A stretch of DNA of 7,462 bases from Acidobacteriota bacterium (GCA_026394095.1 JAPKYY010001024.1:1-7462), one strand, 5' to 3'. Shown: positions 1-6,818, counted from the first letter of the stretch. Made by a program: numbers and translations. The notes: a model not told the origin generated them from the sequence alone.

Positions 1-2
1 TT

Positions 3-59
3 CCTGCTAGAAGAATTTCAAGTATTGACCCACTCGAAGCTCTGCGCCAGGACGGTTAA
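3..59 (+). CDS. C-terminal end of an FtsX/MacB-type ABC transporter permease (partial, 5' end outside window)
   Basis: Frame 3 from the window edge reads PARRISSIDPLEALRQDG followed by TAA at 57-59. This matches the very conserved last residues of FtsX-domain permeases of the MacB/ADOP type, which typically end PARRAxRxDPxxALRxE just after the last transmembrane helix. Only 18 codons are visible, so the substrate and the rest of the protein cannot be judged. Acidobacteriota carry many such permeases as large duplicated proteins, which fits the rest of the window (inference). The stop codon overlaps the stop of the converging phosphatase gene by 3 bases, leaving no room for an intergenic terminator. 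Confidence 0.72.
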   Translation, partial: PARRISSIDPLEALRQDG

Positions 60-520
60 ATCATCCGGCCCAGCTTGATCCGCTTGGCCGTCGCCGGCCG
101 CGACTCAGCCGGGCCACTTGTCTTACGCTGCCGCAACCGCAGAATCAGATTCATCACCAGATTCTCCACCTGATCCCGCACCTCGCGATGCACCCCCTGC
201 GCTTCACCCACCGGGTCCCGCACGCGCCAGGTCTCAGACGGAATCTCAGAAGCAAAATGTGGCACACTCGATCCGCTCATGTTGATCAACAAATTCGGTG
301 CCGGCTTCAACGCCTGCTCTAGCGGCTTCGGAAACTGGTCCTCAAGCGAGATCCCACGCTCCCCCATCACCGCTTTCGTATTCATGTCCACCAACATGGC
401 AGGCGACAAACCTGCGCTCACCACATCGATCACATCATGCCCATAAACACGGGCAAAACCTTCTGCCATCTGCGAGCGGCAGGAATTCCCGATACACAAA
501 AACAGTACGCGCTGCTTCAT
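56..520 (-). CDS. Low-molecular-weight protein tyrosine phosphatase / ArsC-fold protein
   Basis: This 154-residue cytoplasmic protein has the LMW-PTP P-loop near its N terminus (FLCIGNSCRSQMAEG, nucleophile Cys9 and Arg15 of C-X5-R) and the general-acid loop WRVRDPVG with Asp102. The P-loop wording, NSCRSQMAEG, is that of the thioredoxin-coupled arsenate reductase branch. However, the only cysteines are Cys9 and Cys14, so the two extra redox cysteines of pI258-type ArsC (near residues 82-89) are missing: this stretch reads MSGSSVPHF. A phosphatase, or an ArsC using an external thiol, is therefore more likely than a classical Trx-dependent arsenate reductase. The tail after about residue 130 is basic (KTSGPAESRPATAKRIKLGR) and extends the usual 130-140-residue fold. 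Its ATG overlaps the pdxT stop as ATGA, so it is probably translated from the pdx transcript. The true substrate is unknown. Confidence 0.85.
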   Translation of the reverse strand: MKQRVLFLCIGNSCRSQMAEGFARVYGHDVIDVVSAGLSPAMLVDMNTKAVMGERGISLEDQFPKPLEQALKPAPNLLINMSGSSVPHFASEIPSETWRVRDPVGEAQGVHREVRDQVENLVMNLILRLRQRKTSGPAESRPATAKRIKLGRMI

Positions 521-1089
521 TCCCCTACTAAGTCCATAAAGAGCTTGTGCACGCGAATATCATCGGTAAGCTCCGGGTGAAACGTAGCTGCCAGATGCTT
601 ACCTTGCTTCACAAGCACTGCATCTCCAAGGTAACTCGCAAGAACTTCCACCTCTGGCCCGGTCCGTCGAATGATGGGCGCGCGAATAAACACAGCCTCA
701 ACATTGCCGACACTCGATTCCAGCTCAATAATTCGCGAATCTACCTGCCGCCCGTAAGCATTCCGCTCAACATCGATATCCATCACATCGAGCGACTTCT
801 GCGCCGGCGAACTCACGCCGCGAGCCATCAAAATAGCCCCTGCACAAGTGCCAAAGATCGGCTTCTCGGCACCAAACGCCTTCAGCGGCTCAAACAGGTC
901 GTAGTAGTCCATCAGCCGCAGCATCGTGGTTGATTCCCCACCGGGAATCACCAGCGCATCCACGCGCTTCAGATCATCCAGATTCCGAACCTCACACTGC
1001 CGGGCACCAGCACTCTCAAGCGAGTGCTGATGCTTTTCAAAATCTCCCTGCAGTGCCAGTACGCCGAAGAGCTTTCCCTTACCAGCCAC
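517..1089 (-). CDS. pdxT: Pyridoxal 5'-phosphate synthase glutaminase subunit PdxT
   Basis: PdxT hydrolyses glutamine and passes the ammonia to PdxS for PLP synthesis. The protein is a class-I glutamine amidotransferase of 190 residues, the usual family length. The N terminus [15 protein letters not shown] is the family signature, followed by PGGEST (residues 49-54), the nucleophile elbow FGTCAG with Cys82, and FHPEL with His171 and Glu173 completing the catalytic triad. The start is a GTG at 1087-1089, inside the end of pdxS (11-base overlap); no other in-frame start lies before the conserved core. The stop overlaps the phosphatase start by 4 bases. This arrangement implies tight translational coupling to pdxS, as expected for subunits of one complex. 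Confidence 0.97.
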   Translation of the reverse strand: MAGKGKLFGVLALQGDFEKHQHSLESAGARQCEVRNLDDLKRVDALVIPGGESTTMLRLMDYYDLFEPLKAFGAEKPIFGTCAGAILMARGVSSPAQKSLDVMDIDVERNAYGRQVDSRIIELESSVGNVEAVFIRAPIIRRTGPEVEVLASYLGDAVLVKQGKHLAATFHPELTDDIRVHKLFMDLVGE

Positions 1090-1963
1090 GGCCCGCCATC
1101 AACTCTTCAGACTTAATCTGACGAATATCAAGACCCGGCATGCCGTCCGGCAATTCCTCACAAGCTTCCAGCACCTTCACCGGATCCTTGTAATTCAGCG
1201 TCGCCTTCACAATAGCCTTGGCAAAGTTCACAGGGTCCGGGCTCTTGTAGATACCAGAACCAACAAACACCGTCTCGGCGCCCAACTGCATCATCAACGC
1301 CGCATCAGCAGGAGTCGCAATGCCACCAGCCGAGAAATTCGGCACCGGCAACTTGCCAAACTTGTGGCAATACTCGATCAGCTCAAAAGGAGCCTGATGA
1401 TGCTTTGCTGCAACCATCAACTCGTCATGAGCCATCACCGACAACTGACGCATTTCACGAATAATCGTCCGCATATGACGCACGGCTTCGACAACATTAC
1501 CCGTGCCAGATTCACCCTTGGTACGAATCATCGCCGCGCCTTCACCAATCCGGCGCAACGCCTCTCCCAGATTGCGGCAACCGCAAACAAAGGGCACATT
1601 GAAGGGGTGCTTGTCGATATGGTTCTCGTCATCGGCAGGAGTCAACACTTCAGACTCGTCGATGAAATCGACCTTCAACGCTTCCAGCACCTGCGCTTCA
1701 GCAAAGTGCCCGATTCGCGCCTTGGCCATTACCGGAATCGAAACCGTTGCCTGGATCTCGCGGATACAGGTAATCGGCGACATACGAGCCACGCCACCCT
1801 CTTTGCGAATATCGCTCGGCACCTTGATCAGCGCCATCACGGCAACCGCGCCAGCCTTCTCGGCAATCAATGCCTGCTCGGCATTTGTGACGTCCATAAT
1901 GACGCCACCCTTCAACATCTCGGCCAGGCCGATCTTCTTGCGGAACGCTTCGTTCAAAATCAT
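1079..1963 (-). CDS. pdxS: Pyridoxal 5'-phosphate synthase lyase subunit PdxS
   Basis: PdxS is the (beta/alpha)8-barrel synthase of the DXP-independent vitamin B6 pathway. It combines ribose 5-phosphate (or ribulose 5-phosphate), glyceraldehyde 3-phosphate and ammonia from PdxT into PLP, as a dodecamer. The 294-residue length is standard. Visible active-site elements are Asp24 in [13 protein letters not shown], Lys81 in [10 protein letters not shown] (first Schiff-base lysine) and Lys149 in [12 protein letters not shown] (second lysine), the same numbers as in Bacillus subtilis PdxS. The phosphate-binding segments [14 protein letters not shown] and [10 protein letters not shown] are also present. 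The ATG at 1961-1963 has a GGAG Shine-Dalgarno (1972-1975 on the complement) 8 bases upstream. It lies 23 bases downstream of the MocR-type gene on the same strand, so an operon with its presumed regulator is likely. Confidence 0.98.
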   Translation of the reverse strand: MILNEAFRKKIGLAEMLKGGVIMDVTNAEQALIAEKAGAVAVMALIKVPSDIRKEGGVARMSPITCIREIQATVSIPVMAKARIGHFAEAQVLEALKVDFIDESEVLTPADDENHIDKHPFNVPFVCGCRNLGEALRRIGEGAAMIRTKGESGTGNVVEAVRHMRTIIREMRQLSVMAHDELMVAAKHHQAPFELIEYCHKFGKLPVPNFSAGGIATPADAALMMQLGAETVFVGSGIYKSPDPVNFAKAIVKATLNYKDPVKVLEACEELPDGMPGLDIRQIKSEELMAGRGW

Positions 1964-1971
1964 TGTGTCAA

Positions 1972-1975
1972 CTCC
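1972..1975 (-). promoter_or_regulatory. Ribosome binding site of pdxS
   Basis: The minus strand reads CCGGAGTTGACACA directly before the pdxS ATG. GGAG with an 8-base spacer is the clearest Shine-Dalgarno in the minus-strand operon and fixes the start of pdxS. It sits in the only real gap of the operon, between the regulator stop and pdxS. Confidence 0.7.
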
Positions 1976-1986
1976 GGAAAATAGAA

Positions 1987-3339
1987 TCAGACCATCGCCA
2001 TCTCTGGCATCGGGTCCTGGTATCTTGAGGCGATTTTTGCCTCTTCTTCAAACAAAGGGCCAAGCCGTCGAAGCCCGTCAACAATGCGAGCGGGACTCAA
2101 TCCGGCAAAACTCAAACGGAAACTTTCATTCATCGGCGTGCTGATGCTGAAGTAGCGCCCGGGCAGATACGACACACCCTCGCGCCGCGCCTTCTCAAGC
2201 ACCGCCGAACTGTCACACCCGCGCGGCAGCGTCACCCAAAGGTTCATGCCACCCTGCGGCCGCGTAAATCTCGATCCCTGCGGCAACACCTGCTCCAGCG
2301 TCTCAAGCGTAGTAGCCAACCGGATTCGACCAGCCTCAAGCACTCGCCCCAGATGCGCGTCCAGCCGCCCGCTGCGCGAGAACTCCAGCAGAATCGCCTG
2401 CGACAACTGATCGGAATGCAAATCAGTCCATTGCTTGGCCGTAGCCAGCTTCCCGATCAGCGCCTTCGATCCAATCACCCAGCCCACACGCAAACCAGGG
2501 AAGGCAATCTTCGAAAAACTCCGCAGCAACAATGCCTGCGGTCCAGCCCCCAAAGACCGGATCGTCGGCAGCGCCTCACCCGCATAACGAAGCCGCGAAT
2601 AGATGTCCACTTCGATCAACAGACGACGCCCCATCCGCGTAGCTTCAGCTATCTCGCGCCGCTCACCCAAACTCATCGTGTACCCAGTCGGATTGCGAAA
2701 GCTCGGCGTCACAATCATCGCCTCAACCCCGGGCTGATTCGCGTCCACTGTCAGCGCCCGCTGAAACGCATTCCGCAGCCCCGGATAAACCGGCTCTTCG
2801 GCATGCACCATTCCGCCGGGCCCAATCAGAGCCTTGTGAATCAGATCCAGCGCCTGCTGGCAACCAGAGGTAATCAGAAGATCATCCTCGTTCGGGTCAA
2901 ACACACCCTCAGCAATCGCTTCCTGGATCAGAAATTCCCGCAACGGCCCATACCCAAGCGGCGAACCCAGTTGCAACACCTGCGCCGCAGAATGCCGCAT
3001 CACCTCGGTGGTCACCTCACGCACTTCGTCTAAAGGAAACAACTCCTCAGCCGGACGCGAAGTCGAAAACGAAATCTCACGGCTTTCCAGTTGCGGCTTG
3101 TTCTGCACATAACTACCCCGCCCCACCTGCCCATTCACGAGCCCATCTTCTTCCAGCAACGCATAAGCCGCGCTCACCGTCGCCCGGTTCAGATTCAGCT
3201 GCAAAGCCAGATCCCGGGTCGGCGGCAACCGGTCCCCATCCTTCAACGCACCAGCCAATATGCTGTCCCGAAGCCCTTCATAGAGCTGGCGGTACAGTGG
3301 AACCTCCGATTGGCCGTTGATTTGAGGCAATTGGATCAT
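1987..3339 (-). CDS. pdxR: MocR-subfamily (GntR) transcriptional regulator with aminotransferase-like domain, PdxR-like
   Basis: MocR regulators join a GntR winged helix to a fold-type-I aminotransferase domain that binds PLP as effector; PdxR members control pdxST. Here residues about 10-78 form the wHTH ([52 protein letters not shown]). Residues about 100-435 form the aminotransferase domain, with EPVYPG (Tyr185), FRNPTG (Asn216) and the PLP-lysine motif [14 protein letters not shown] (Lys277). I start at the ATG at 3337-3339 (450 residues). The longer reading from 3387 adds 16 non-conserved residues and runs through the repeat-rich promoter region. Two oddities stand out: the usual E-D-D motif is E-V-D (Val244), losing the Asp that pairs with the PLP ring nitrogen, and the stretch between Tyr185 and Asn216 is some 20-30 residues shorter than usual. 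Adjacency to pdxS supports the PdxR assignment; direct regulation is inferred. No strong Shine-Dalgarno precedes the ATG. Confidence 0.88.
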   Translation of the reverse strand: MIQLPQINGQSEVPLYRQLYEGLRDSILAGALKDGDRLPPTRDLALQLNLNRATVSAAYALLEEDGLVNGQVGRGSYVQNKPQLESREISFSTSRPAEELFPLDEVREVTTEVMRHSAAQVLQLGSPLGYGPLREFLIQEAIAEGVFDPNEDDLLITSGCQQALDLIHKALIGPGGMVHAEEPVYPGLRNAFQRALTVDANQPGVEAMIVTPSFRNPTGYTMSLGERREIAEATRMGRRLLIEVDIYSRLRYAGEALPTIRSLGAGPQALLLRSFSKIAFPGLRVGWVIGSKALIGKLATAKQWTDLHSDQLSQAILLEFSRSGRLDAHLGRVLEAGRIRLATTLETLEQVLPQGSRFTRPQGGMNLWVTLPRGCDSSAVLEKARREGVSYLPGRYFSISTPMNESFRLSFAGLSPARIVDGLRRLGPLFEEEAKIASRYQDPMPEMAMV

Positions 3340-3345
3340 AGCCGG

Positions 3346-3374
3346 AATACATAATGGTAGTCCAATCCAGCCAA
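3346..3374 (-). promoter_or_regulatory. Candidate promoter of the regulator-pdxST operon
   Basis: On the minus strand, TTGGCT (3369-3374) and TGTATT (3346-3351) are separated by 17 bases. Each matches 4 of 6 positions of a sigma-70 consensus. The implied transcription start would fall within a few bases of the ATG at 3339, giving a leaderless or nearly leaderless message, which would fit the lack of a Shine-Dalgarno there. One CCAATCC repeat fills the spacer and another lies just upstream. The match is modest and the promoter is only a candidate. Confidence 0.3.
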
Positions 3375-3390
3375 CAGAGCAAGCCAATCC
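3362..3390 (-). promoter_or_regulatory. Candidate MocR/PdxR operator: two direct GGATTGG repeats 22 bases apart
   Basis: Identical heptamers CCAATCC (GGATTGG on the minus strand) lie at 3362-3368 and 3384-3390, a 22-base step of about two helical turns, in the same orientation. Several MocR regulators are known to bind direct repeats next to their own promoters. The proximal copy reads GGATTGGACTA on the minus strand. As I recall it, the Corynebacterium PdxR site is close to AAAGTGGWCTA, which matches at 8 of 11 positions. Function is inferred. Confidence 0.45.
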
Positions 3391-3436
3391 GACAAATCCG
3401 CTTCAGCCCCAGCACTTTCTCTCCAACCGAGCCCTT

Positions 3437-3450
3437 GAGCAAACCAATCC
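3437..3450. repeat. Third CCAATCC copy, near the plus-strand operon
   Basis: GAGCAAACCAATCC at 3437-3450 repeats GAGCAAGCCAATCC at 3377-3390 with 13 of 14 bases identical and a 60-base offset. A weaker half, CCAACCG (3423-3429), lies 21 bases before the heptamer at 3444, mimicking the 22-base step of the other pair. The copy sits about 30 bases before the start of the small TonB-domain gene, so it could regulate the plus-strand genes. Confidence 0.45.
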
Positions 3451-3465
3451 TCGCGTATTGAGACA

Positions 3466-3472
3466 GAAGGAG
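3466..3472 (+). promoter_or_regulatory. Strong ribosome binding site of the TonB-domain gene
   Basis: GAAGGAG stands 8 bases before the ATG at 3481, an almost ideal Shine-Dalgarno. It confirms the start of the small exported protein and is the best ribosome site in the window. Confidence 0.8.
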
Positions 3473-3480
3473 AATTCATC

Positions 3481-3822
3481 ATGAAATCAACTATCTTTGC
3501 CCTCGCCCTCGCCGCAGCAACACTCTGCGGTCAAGACCTCAAACCCGCCCAGATCCTGACCGACAGCATGCACCCTGAGCGTTACTTGCACGGAGTCGCA
3601 CGCACACCAGGAACAGTCAAACTACACCTCGACATCGATGAGACCGGCAAGCTGCGAGCAGCCAGGGCTATGAGCGGTCGTCCCGACTTGGTAGGCCCCG
3701 CCTTCAAAATGCTAAGGGACTACAAATTCGCTCCCGCTCAATCTGAAGGCAAGCCATTTCGATCCGCCCTCGATCTTGAGCTCAACTTCCGCTTCTCCCC
3801 AAGCTATACTCAGGGCCAGTGA
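3481..3822 (+). CDS. Small exported protein with a TonB C-terminal domain
   Basis: The 113-residue product begins with a signal peptide (MKSTIFALALAAATLCG, probable cleavage around residue 17) and then has a single TonB C-terminal-like domain at about 42-106. Visible signatures are GTVKLHLDIDETGKLRAARA, the helix LVGPAFKMLRDYKFAPA, and the last strand FRSALDLELNFRF. Full TonB proteins are usually over 200 residues, with an inner-membrane anchor and a proline-rich periplasm-spanning linker. Both are absent here, unless the signal peptide stays uncleaved. Cys16 is not in a convincing lipobox. The stop overlaps the GTG start of the receptor gene by 4 bases (GTGA), so the two are translationally coupled and likely work together at the outer membrane. 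Whether this protein energises the receptor or binds it for another purpose is not evident. Confidence 0.8.
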   Translation: MKSTIFALALAAATLCGQDLKPAQILTDSMHPERYLHGVARTPGTVKLHLDIDETGKLRAARAMSGRPDLVGPAFKMLRDYKFAPAQSEGKPFRSALDLELNFRFSPSYTQGQ

Positions 3823-6020
3823 ATCCCCAGCTAGCCTTGGCCCTAATGACGCTTTTCGCTGCGGCAACTCAAGGCTCTGAGCTCCGCGGTCGCATCACAG
3901 ATCCCTCCTCCTCTCCTATTTCCGGGGCCCGCGTCGCAATCGCGGGCCCCGTCAAACGAAATACCCGATCCAACGACAAGGGCGAATACGCCTTTACCGA
4001 TCTCCCACCAGGCCGCTACTCCCTGGCCGCAACCGCACCCCAACTCTCCCTCCCCGCCCCGGTGCTCTTTACCCTCGAATCAACCCCGCTCACACTCAAC
4101 ATCGAGCTCAAAGTCAGCGTAGTCACCCAAAGCGTCAACGTCGAAGAAACTGCCGCCAACGCCGTAGCCGCCGACACCCGCAACAACCCCGCAGCCCTCA
4201 TCCTGCGCGGCGAAGATCTCGACATGCTCGCCGACAAACCAGAAGACCTGCTCTCCGATCTGATGGCTCTAGCCGGTCCATCTGCTGGCCCCAATGGCGG
4301 CGCAATCTTCATCGACGGCTTCAGCGGCGGCCAGCTCCCCTCCAAAGATGCCATCCGCGAAATCCGCATCAACCAAAACCCCTTCGGCCCGGAGAACGAC
4401 CGCGTCGGCTTCGGCACTATCGAAGTCTTCACCAAACCCGGCTCAGAGAAGTTCAAAGGCGCCGTTTACTACAACTTCGCTGACGCCATCCTCAACACAA
4501 GAAACCCCTACGCCGCGCAAAAAGCCCCCTTCAACCTCCACGAATTCGGCGGCAACTTCGGAGGTCCCCTCAGTAAGAAATCTTCCTTCTTCGTTGACGT
4601 CCGCCGCGACGATATCGACAACGGCGCGGTGATCTCCGGCGCAATCCTCAACCCCGCTACGCAAGAGATCATCAACCCCTACACCAACGTCCTCCTGATT
4701 CCACAAAAACGCCTCTCTGTCTCCCCCCGGGCCGACTGGCAAGTCTCCCCCAACTTCACCCTCACCGCCCGCTACACCTACAACGAAGCCAGCGTCACCA
4801 ACTCCGGCGTCGGCAGCTTCAATCTCCCCGAGCGCGGCGTCCTCGCCAAAAGCACCGCCAACACAGCCCAGCTCACAGGCACCTGGATCGCCGGCCCCAA
4901 CACAGTCAACGAAACCCGCGCTCAGTTCTTCCGCCTCGCCTCTTCAAACCTGCCCAACAACACAACTCCTGCAATCCAGGTCCTCGGTGCCTTCAGCGGC
5001 GGCGGCTCCCTTCTCGGTAACTCCGCAGACACCCGCAACAGCTTCGAGCTTCAGAACTACACCTCCATGAGCCGCGGCAAACACACCGTCCGCTTCGGCA
5101 TCCGGCTGCGAGGCGAATCCGCCGACACCCGAGTCTTCAACAACTTCAACGGCACCTTCACCTTCGGCGGCCCTAACTCACTCGAGCAATACCGCCGCGC
5201 AACGCCCACCCAATTCACCCTAAACGCCGGGCAGCCCAATCTCTCCGCAAACCAAATCGACGCCGGCCTCTTTATCGGTGATGACTGGCGCCTCCGCCCC
5301 AACCTCACCCTCGGCTATGGCCTCCGCTACGAGACCCAAACCAACCTCGGAGACCCCACCAACTTCGCTCCCCGCATTGCTCTAGCCTTGGCACCAAAAC
5401 CGAAAAGTGTCCTCCGCGCCGCAACTGGAATCTTCTACGATCGCTTCGGCCTGAACAACACCCTCAACGCCACCCGCTACAACGGAATCCTGCAGCAGCA
5501 GTACGTCATCGCCAATCCCAACTTCTATCCCTCAACTTGCCGCAGCCAAAGCCCCCCAAATCATCCAGCGCCTCAGCAACGATCTCAACGCCTTCCGAAT
5601 CTGGCAAACCGCGATCGGCTACGACCGCCAACTCCGCCCCGGCACCACACTTTCTCTCACCTACGCTGGCGCCCGTGGCGATCGTCTCCTCCGCTCCAGA
5701 GTCCTCACCGGCCCCATCTACCAGGCCGAATCCTCAGGCATCTACCGCCAGCGCCAGTGGATCACCAGCGTCAACTCGCGTATCTCAAGCAAGCTCTCCA
5801 TCTTCGGCTCGCACGTCTGGAATCGCGCCCGGGCCAACACCGACGGCATCGGCACCTTCCCGGCCAACCCATCCACAGACAACGGCGAATACGGCCCTGC
5901 TGCAACCGACATCCGCCAGCGCGTCAGCCTCGGCGGCACCATCGTCTCCTGGCTAGGCATCCGCTGGAACCCCCTTCTCACAGCCGAATCAGGCACTCCC
6001 TACGACATTACAGTAGGTAA
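3819..6020 (+). CDS. TonB-dependent receptor (Oar-like), N-terminal open frame of a frameshifted gene
   Basis: This is an outer-membrane receptor of the carboxypeptidase-regulatory-domain type common in Acidobacteriota. The start is GTG at 3819, overlapping the upstream stop. A signal peptide (about 1-19) is followed by a carboxypeptidase-regulatory-like Ig domain (about 22-100: LRGRITDPSSSPISGARV, DKGEYAFTDLPPGRYSL). A plug follows (about 115-210: GGAIFIDGFSGG, IREIRINQNPFGPEN, GFGTIEVFTKPG), then the barrel (YYNFADAILNTRNPYAAQKAPF, FGGNFGGPL). The frame is convincing to about residue 572 (YVIANPNFYPS, base 5534). From 5535 to 6020 the product turns abruptly into Arg/His/Pro/Gln-rich nonsense, while homologous barrel sequence continues in the +1 frame. 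The true gene therefore spans 3819-6531, about 900 residues, disrupted by a frameshift. The substrate is unknown; many relatives are assigned to polymers or metal chelates without proof. Confidence 0.85.
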   Translation: MNPQLALALMTLFAAATQGSELRGRITDPSSSPISGARVAIAGPVKRNTRSNDKGEYAFTDLPPGRYSLAATAPQLSLPAPVLFTLESTPLTLNIELKVSVVTQSVNVEETAANAVAADTRNNPAALILRGEDLDMLADKPEDLLSDLMALAGPSAGPNGGAIFIDGFSGGQLPSKDAIREIRINQNPFGPENDRVGFGTIEVFTKPGSEKFKGAVYYNFADAILNTRNPYAAQKAPFNLHEFGGNFGGPLSKKSSFFVDVRRDDIDNGAVISGAILNPATQEIINPYTNVLLIPQKRLSVSPRADWQVSPNFTLTARYTYNEASVTNSGVGSFNLPERGVLAKSTANTAQLTGTWIAGPNTVNETRAQFFRLASSNLPNNTTPAIQVLGAFSGGGSLLGNSADTRNSFELQNYTSMSRGKHTVRFGIRLRGESADTRVFNNFNGTFTFGGPNSLEQYRRATPTQFTLNAGQPNLSANQIDAGLFIGDDWRLRPNLTLGYGLRYETQTNLGDPTNFAPRIALALAPKPKSVLRAATGIFYDRFGLNNTLNATRYNGILQQQYVIANPNFYPSTCRSQSPPNHPAPQQRSQRLPNLANRDRLRPPTPPRHHTFSHLRWRPWRSSPPLQSPHRPHLPGRILRHLPPAPVDHQRQLAYLKQALHLRLARLESRPGQHRRHRHLPGQPIHRQRRIRPCCNRHPPARQPRRHHRLLARHPLEPPSHSRIRHSLRHYSR

Positions 6021-6531
6021 GGATCTCTACGGCACCACCCTATTCAACGGCCGCCCCGCAATCGCGACAGACCCCAATAAAGCAGGCCTCATCGCCACAA
6101 AGTACGGCCTCCTCGACCCCAACCCACTCCCCGGCTCAACCTCGATAGGCCGCAACTACGGCCGCGGCCCGAACAACATCCTGCTCAACCTCCGCCTCAC
6201 CCGCACCTTCTCCTTCGGCCTCGGCGAAGGCCGCGAAGCCCCGACAAATATCCCGGGAGGAGGCGAGCGCCGAGGCGACACCTCAGGAGTCTTTGCCACC
6301 GGCTCAGCCTCTGGCACAGCCAAGACCCCGCGCAAGTACAACGCCACCGTAGGCCTCTCAATCCGCAACATCCTGAACAAAAACAATCCCGGCCCCATCA
6401 TCGGCAACCTCGCCTCGCCCCTATTCGGCCAGGCCAACCAACCTGCGGGCTCACCCGTCCCAGTCGGAACAGCATTCTCCGAATCCGCCAACAACCGCCG
6501 CCTCGAGATCCAATTGCGCTTTACCTTTTGA
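5536..6531 (+). pseudogene. Out-of-frame C-terminal barrel half of the same TonB-dependent receptor
   Basis: The frame starting at 5536 reads LAAAKAPQIIQRLSNDLNAF and continues without a stop for 331 codons to TGA at 6529-6531. It contains standard late-barrel wording of this receptor family: IWQTAIGYDRQLRPGTTLSL, TDIRQRVSLGGTI, NYGRGPNNILLNLRLTRTF, and YNATVGLSIRNILNKNNPGP followed by IIGNLASPLFGQANQPAG. It ends NNRRLEIQLRFTF, with the C-terminal aromatic residue expected of a beta-barrel recognised by BamA. There is no Met and no sign of a ribosome site, so it is not an independent gene. Joining it to the upstream frame needs either one extra base removed or a loss of 2, 5 or 8 bases restored around 5532-5538. 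A real inactivating mutation, a sequencing/assembly error and, least likely, recoding are all possible. Confidence 0.85.
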
Positions 6532-6560
6532 TCACGAAGACGCGAGATACACTGATTCAT

Positions 6561-6818
6561 GTGAAGTCAGAAAGCCATCGCAACGTTACCTTCAACCTGC
6601 CTGAGTCGCTGCTCCAGGAATTCAAAGTCTTCGCTGCCCAACGCAATCTATCGATGACATCTTTGGCAACCGAAGCGATACGTCAGATGATGCAAGCCCC
6701 TCTCGACAAAGATAGACTTGCCGCTCGCGCCCGTATGTTTGATCGCATGCGCAACGCTAAAGATCGCGGCAATAGCCCGGAGAGCACCTGGTCGCGCCAC
6801 GATATCTATAAGAGCTGA
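6561..6818 (+). CDS. VapB-like ribbon-helix-helix antitoxin (orphan)
   Basis: The 85-residue product has an RHH DNA-binding fold at the N terminus: strand RNVTFNLP, helix ESLLQEFKVFAAQRN, turn with the LSMTS motif, helix LATEAIRQMM. It is followed by a charged tail, RARMFDRMRNAKDRG, and ends TWSRHDIYKS. This tail resembles the toxin-binding ends of VapB antitoxins that pair with PIN-domain VapC toxins (often W-x-R-x-D-L-Y/H-E-R). I prefer the GTG at 6561, where the protein begins MKSESHRNVTF. An in-frame TTG at 6528 overlaps the receptor stop and would add 11 residues; neither has a strong ribosome site. VapBC operons normally have vapC overlapping or abutting the antitoxin stop, but no complete PIN ORF follows. 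Such antitoxins usually repress their own promoter; with no toxin, that may be its only remaining role. Confidence 0.75.
   Translation: MKSESHRNVTFNLPESLLQEFKVFAAQRNLSMTSLATEAIRQMMQAPLDKDRLAARARMFDRMRNAKDRGNSPESTWSRHDIYKS

Noticed and set aside
1..60. Terminator between the converging permease and phosphatase genes
   Set aside because: The two stop codons overlap, and I see no stem with a T-run in the visible sequence.
1364..2144. Two long plus-strand open frames opposite pdxS (206 and 213 codons)
   Set aside because: They are antisense to a nearly invariant enzyme, mutually overlapping in different frames, and show no domain wording or ribosome site.
2353..3033. 226-codon open frame on the plus strand opposite the MocR gene
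   Set aside because: Its product is Arg/Gln/His/Pro-rich with no recognisable motif, and it lies fully antisense to a convincing MocR protein; it is a shadow of that gene's codon bias.
3340..3387. N-terminal extension of the MocR regulator (start at 3387)
   Set aside because: The extra 16 residues (MACSVGWIGLPLCIPA) are not family-like, and the bases contain the CCAATCC repeats and candidate promoter.
4016..4742. Minus-strand open frames opposite the receptor plug (146 and 99 codons)
   Set aside because: They arise from the C-ending codon bias of the receptor and resemble no known family.
5552..5557. C6 run as a programmed frameshift site in the receptor
   Set aside because: Family-like sequence (LAAAKAP) in the new frame already begins before the run, so slippage there would come too late.
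5537..5956. 139-codon plus-strand open frame over the receptor barrel
   Set aside because: It is Ser/Pro/Ala-rich low-complexity sequence in the third frame, while the frame starting at 5536 carries the real barrel sequence.
6156..6560. 134-codon minus-strand open frame opposite the receptor C terminus
   Set aside because: It is antisense to the conserved barrel end and has no motifs.
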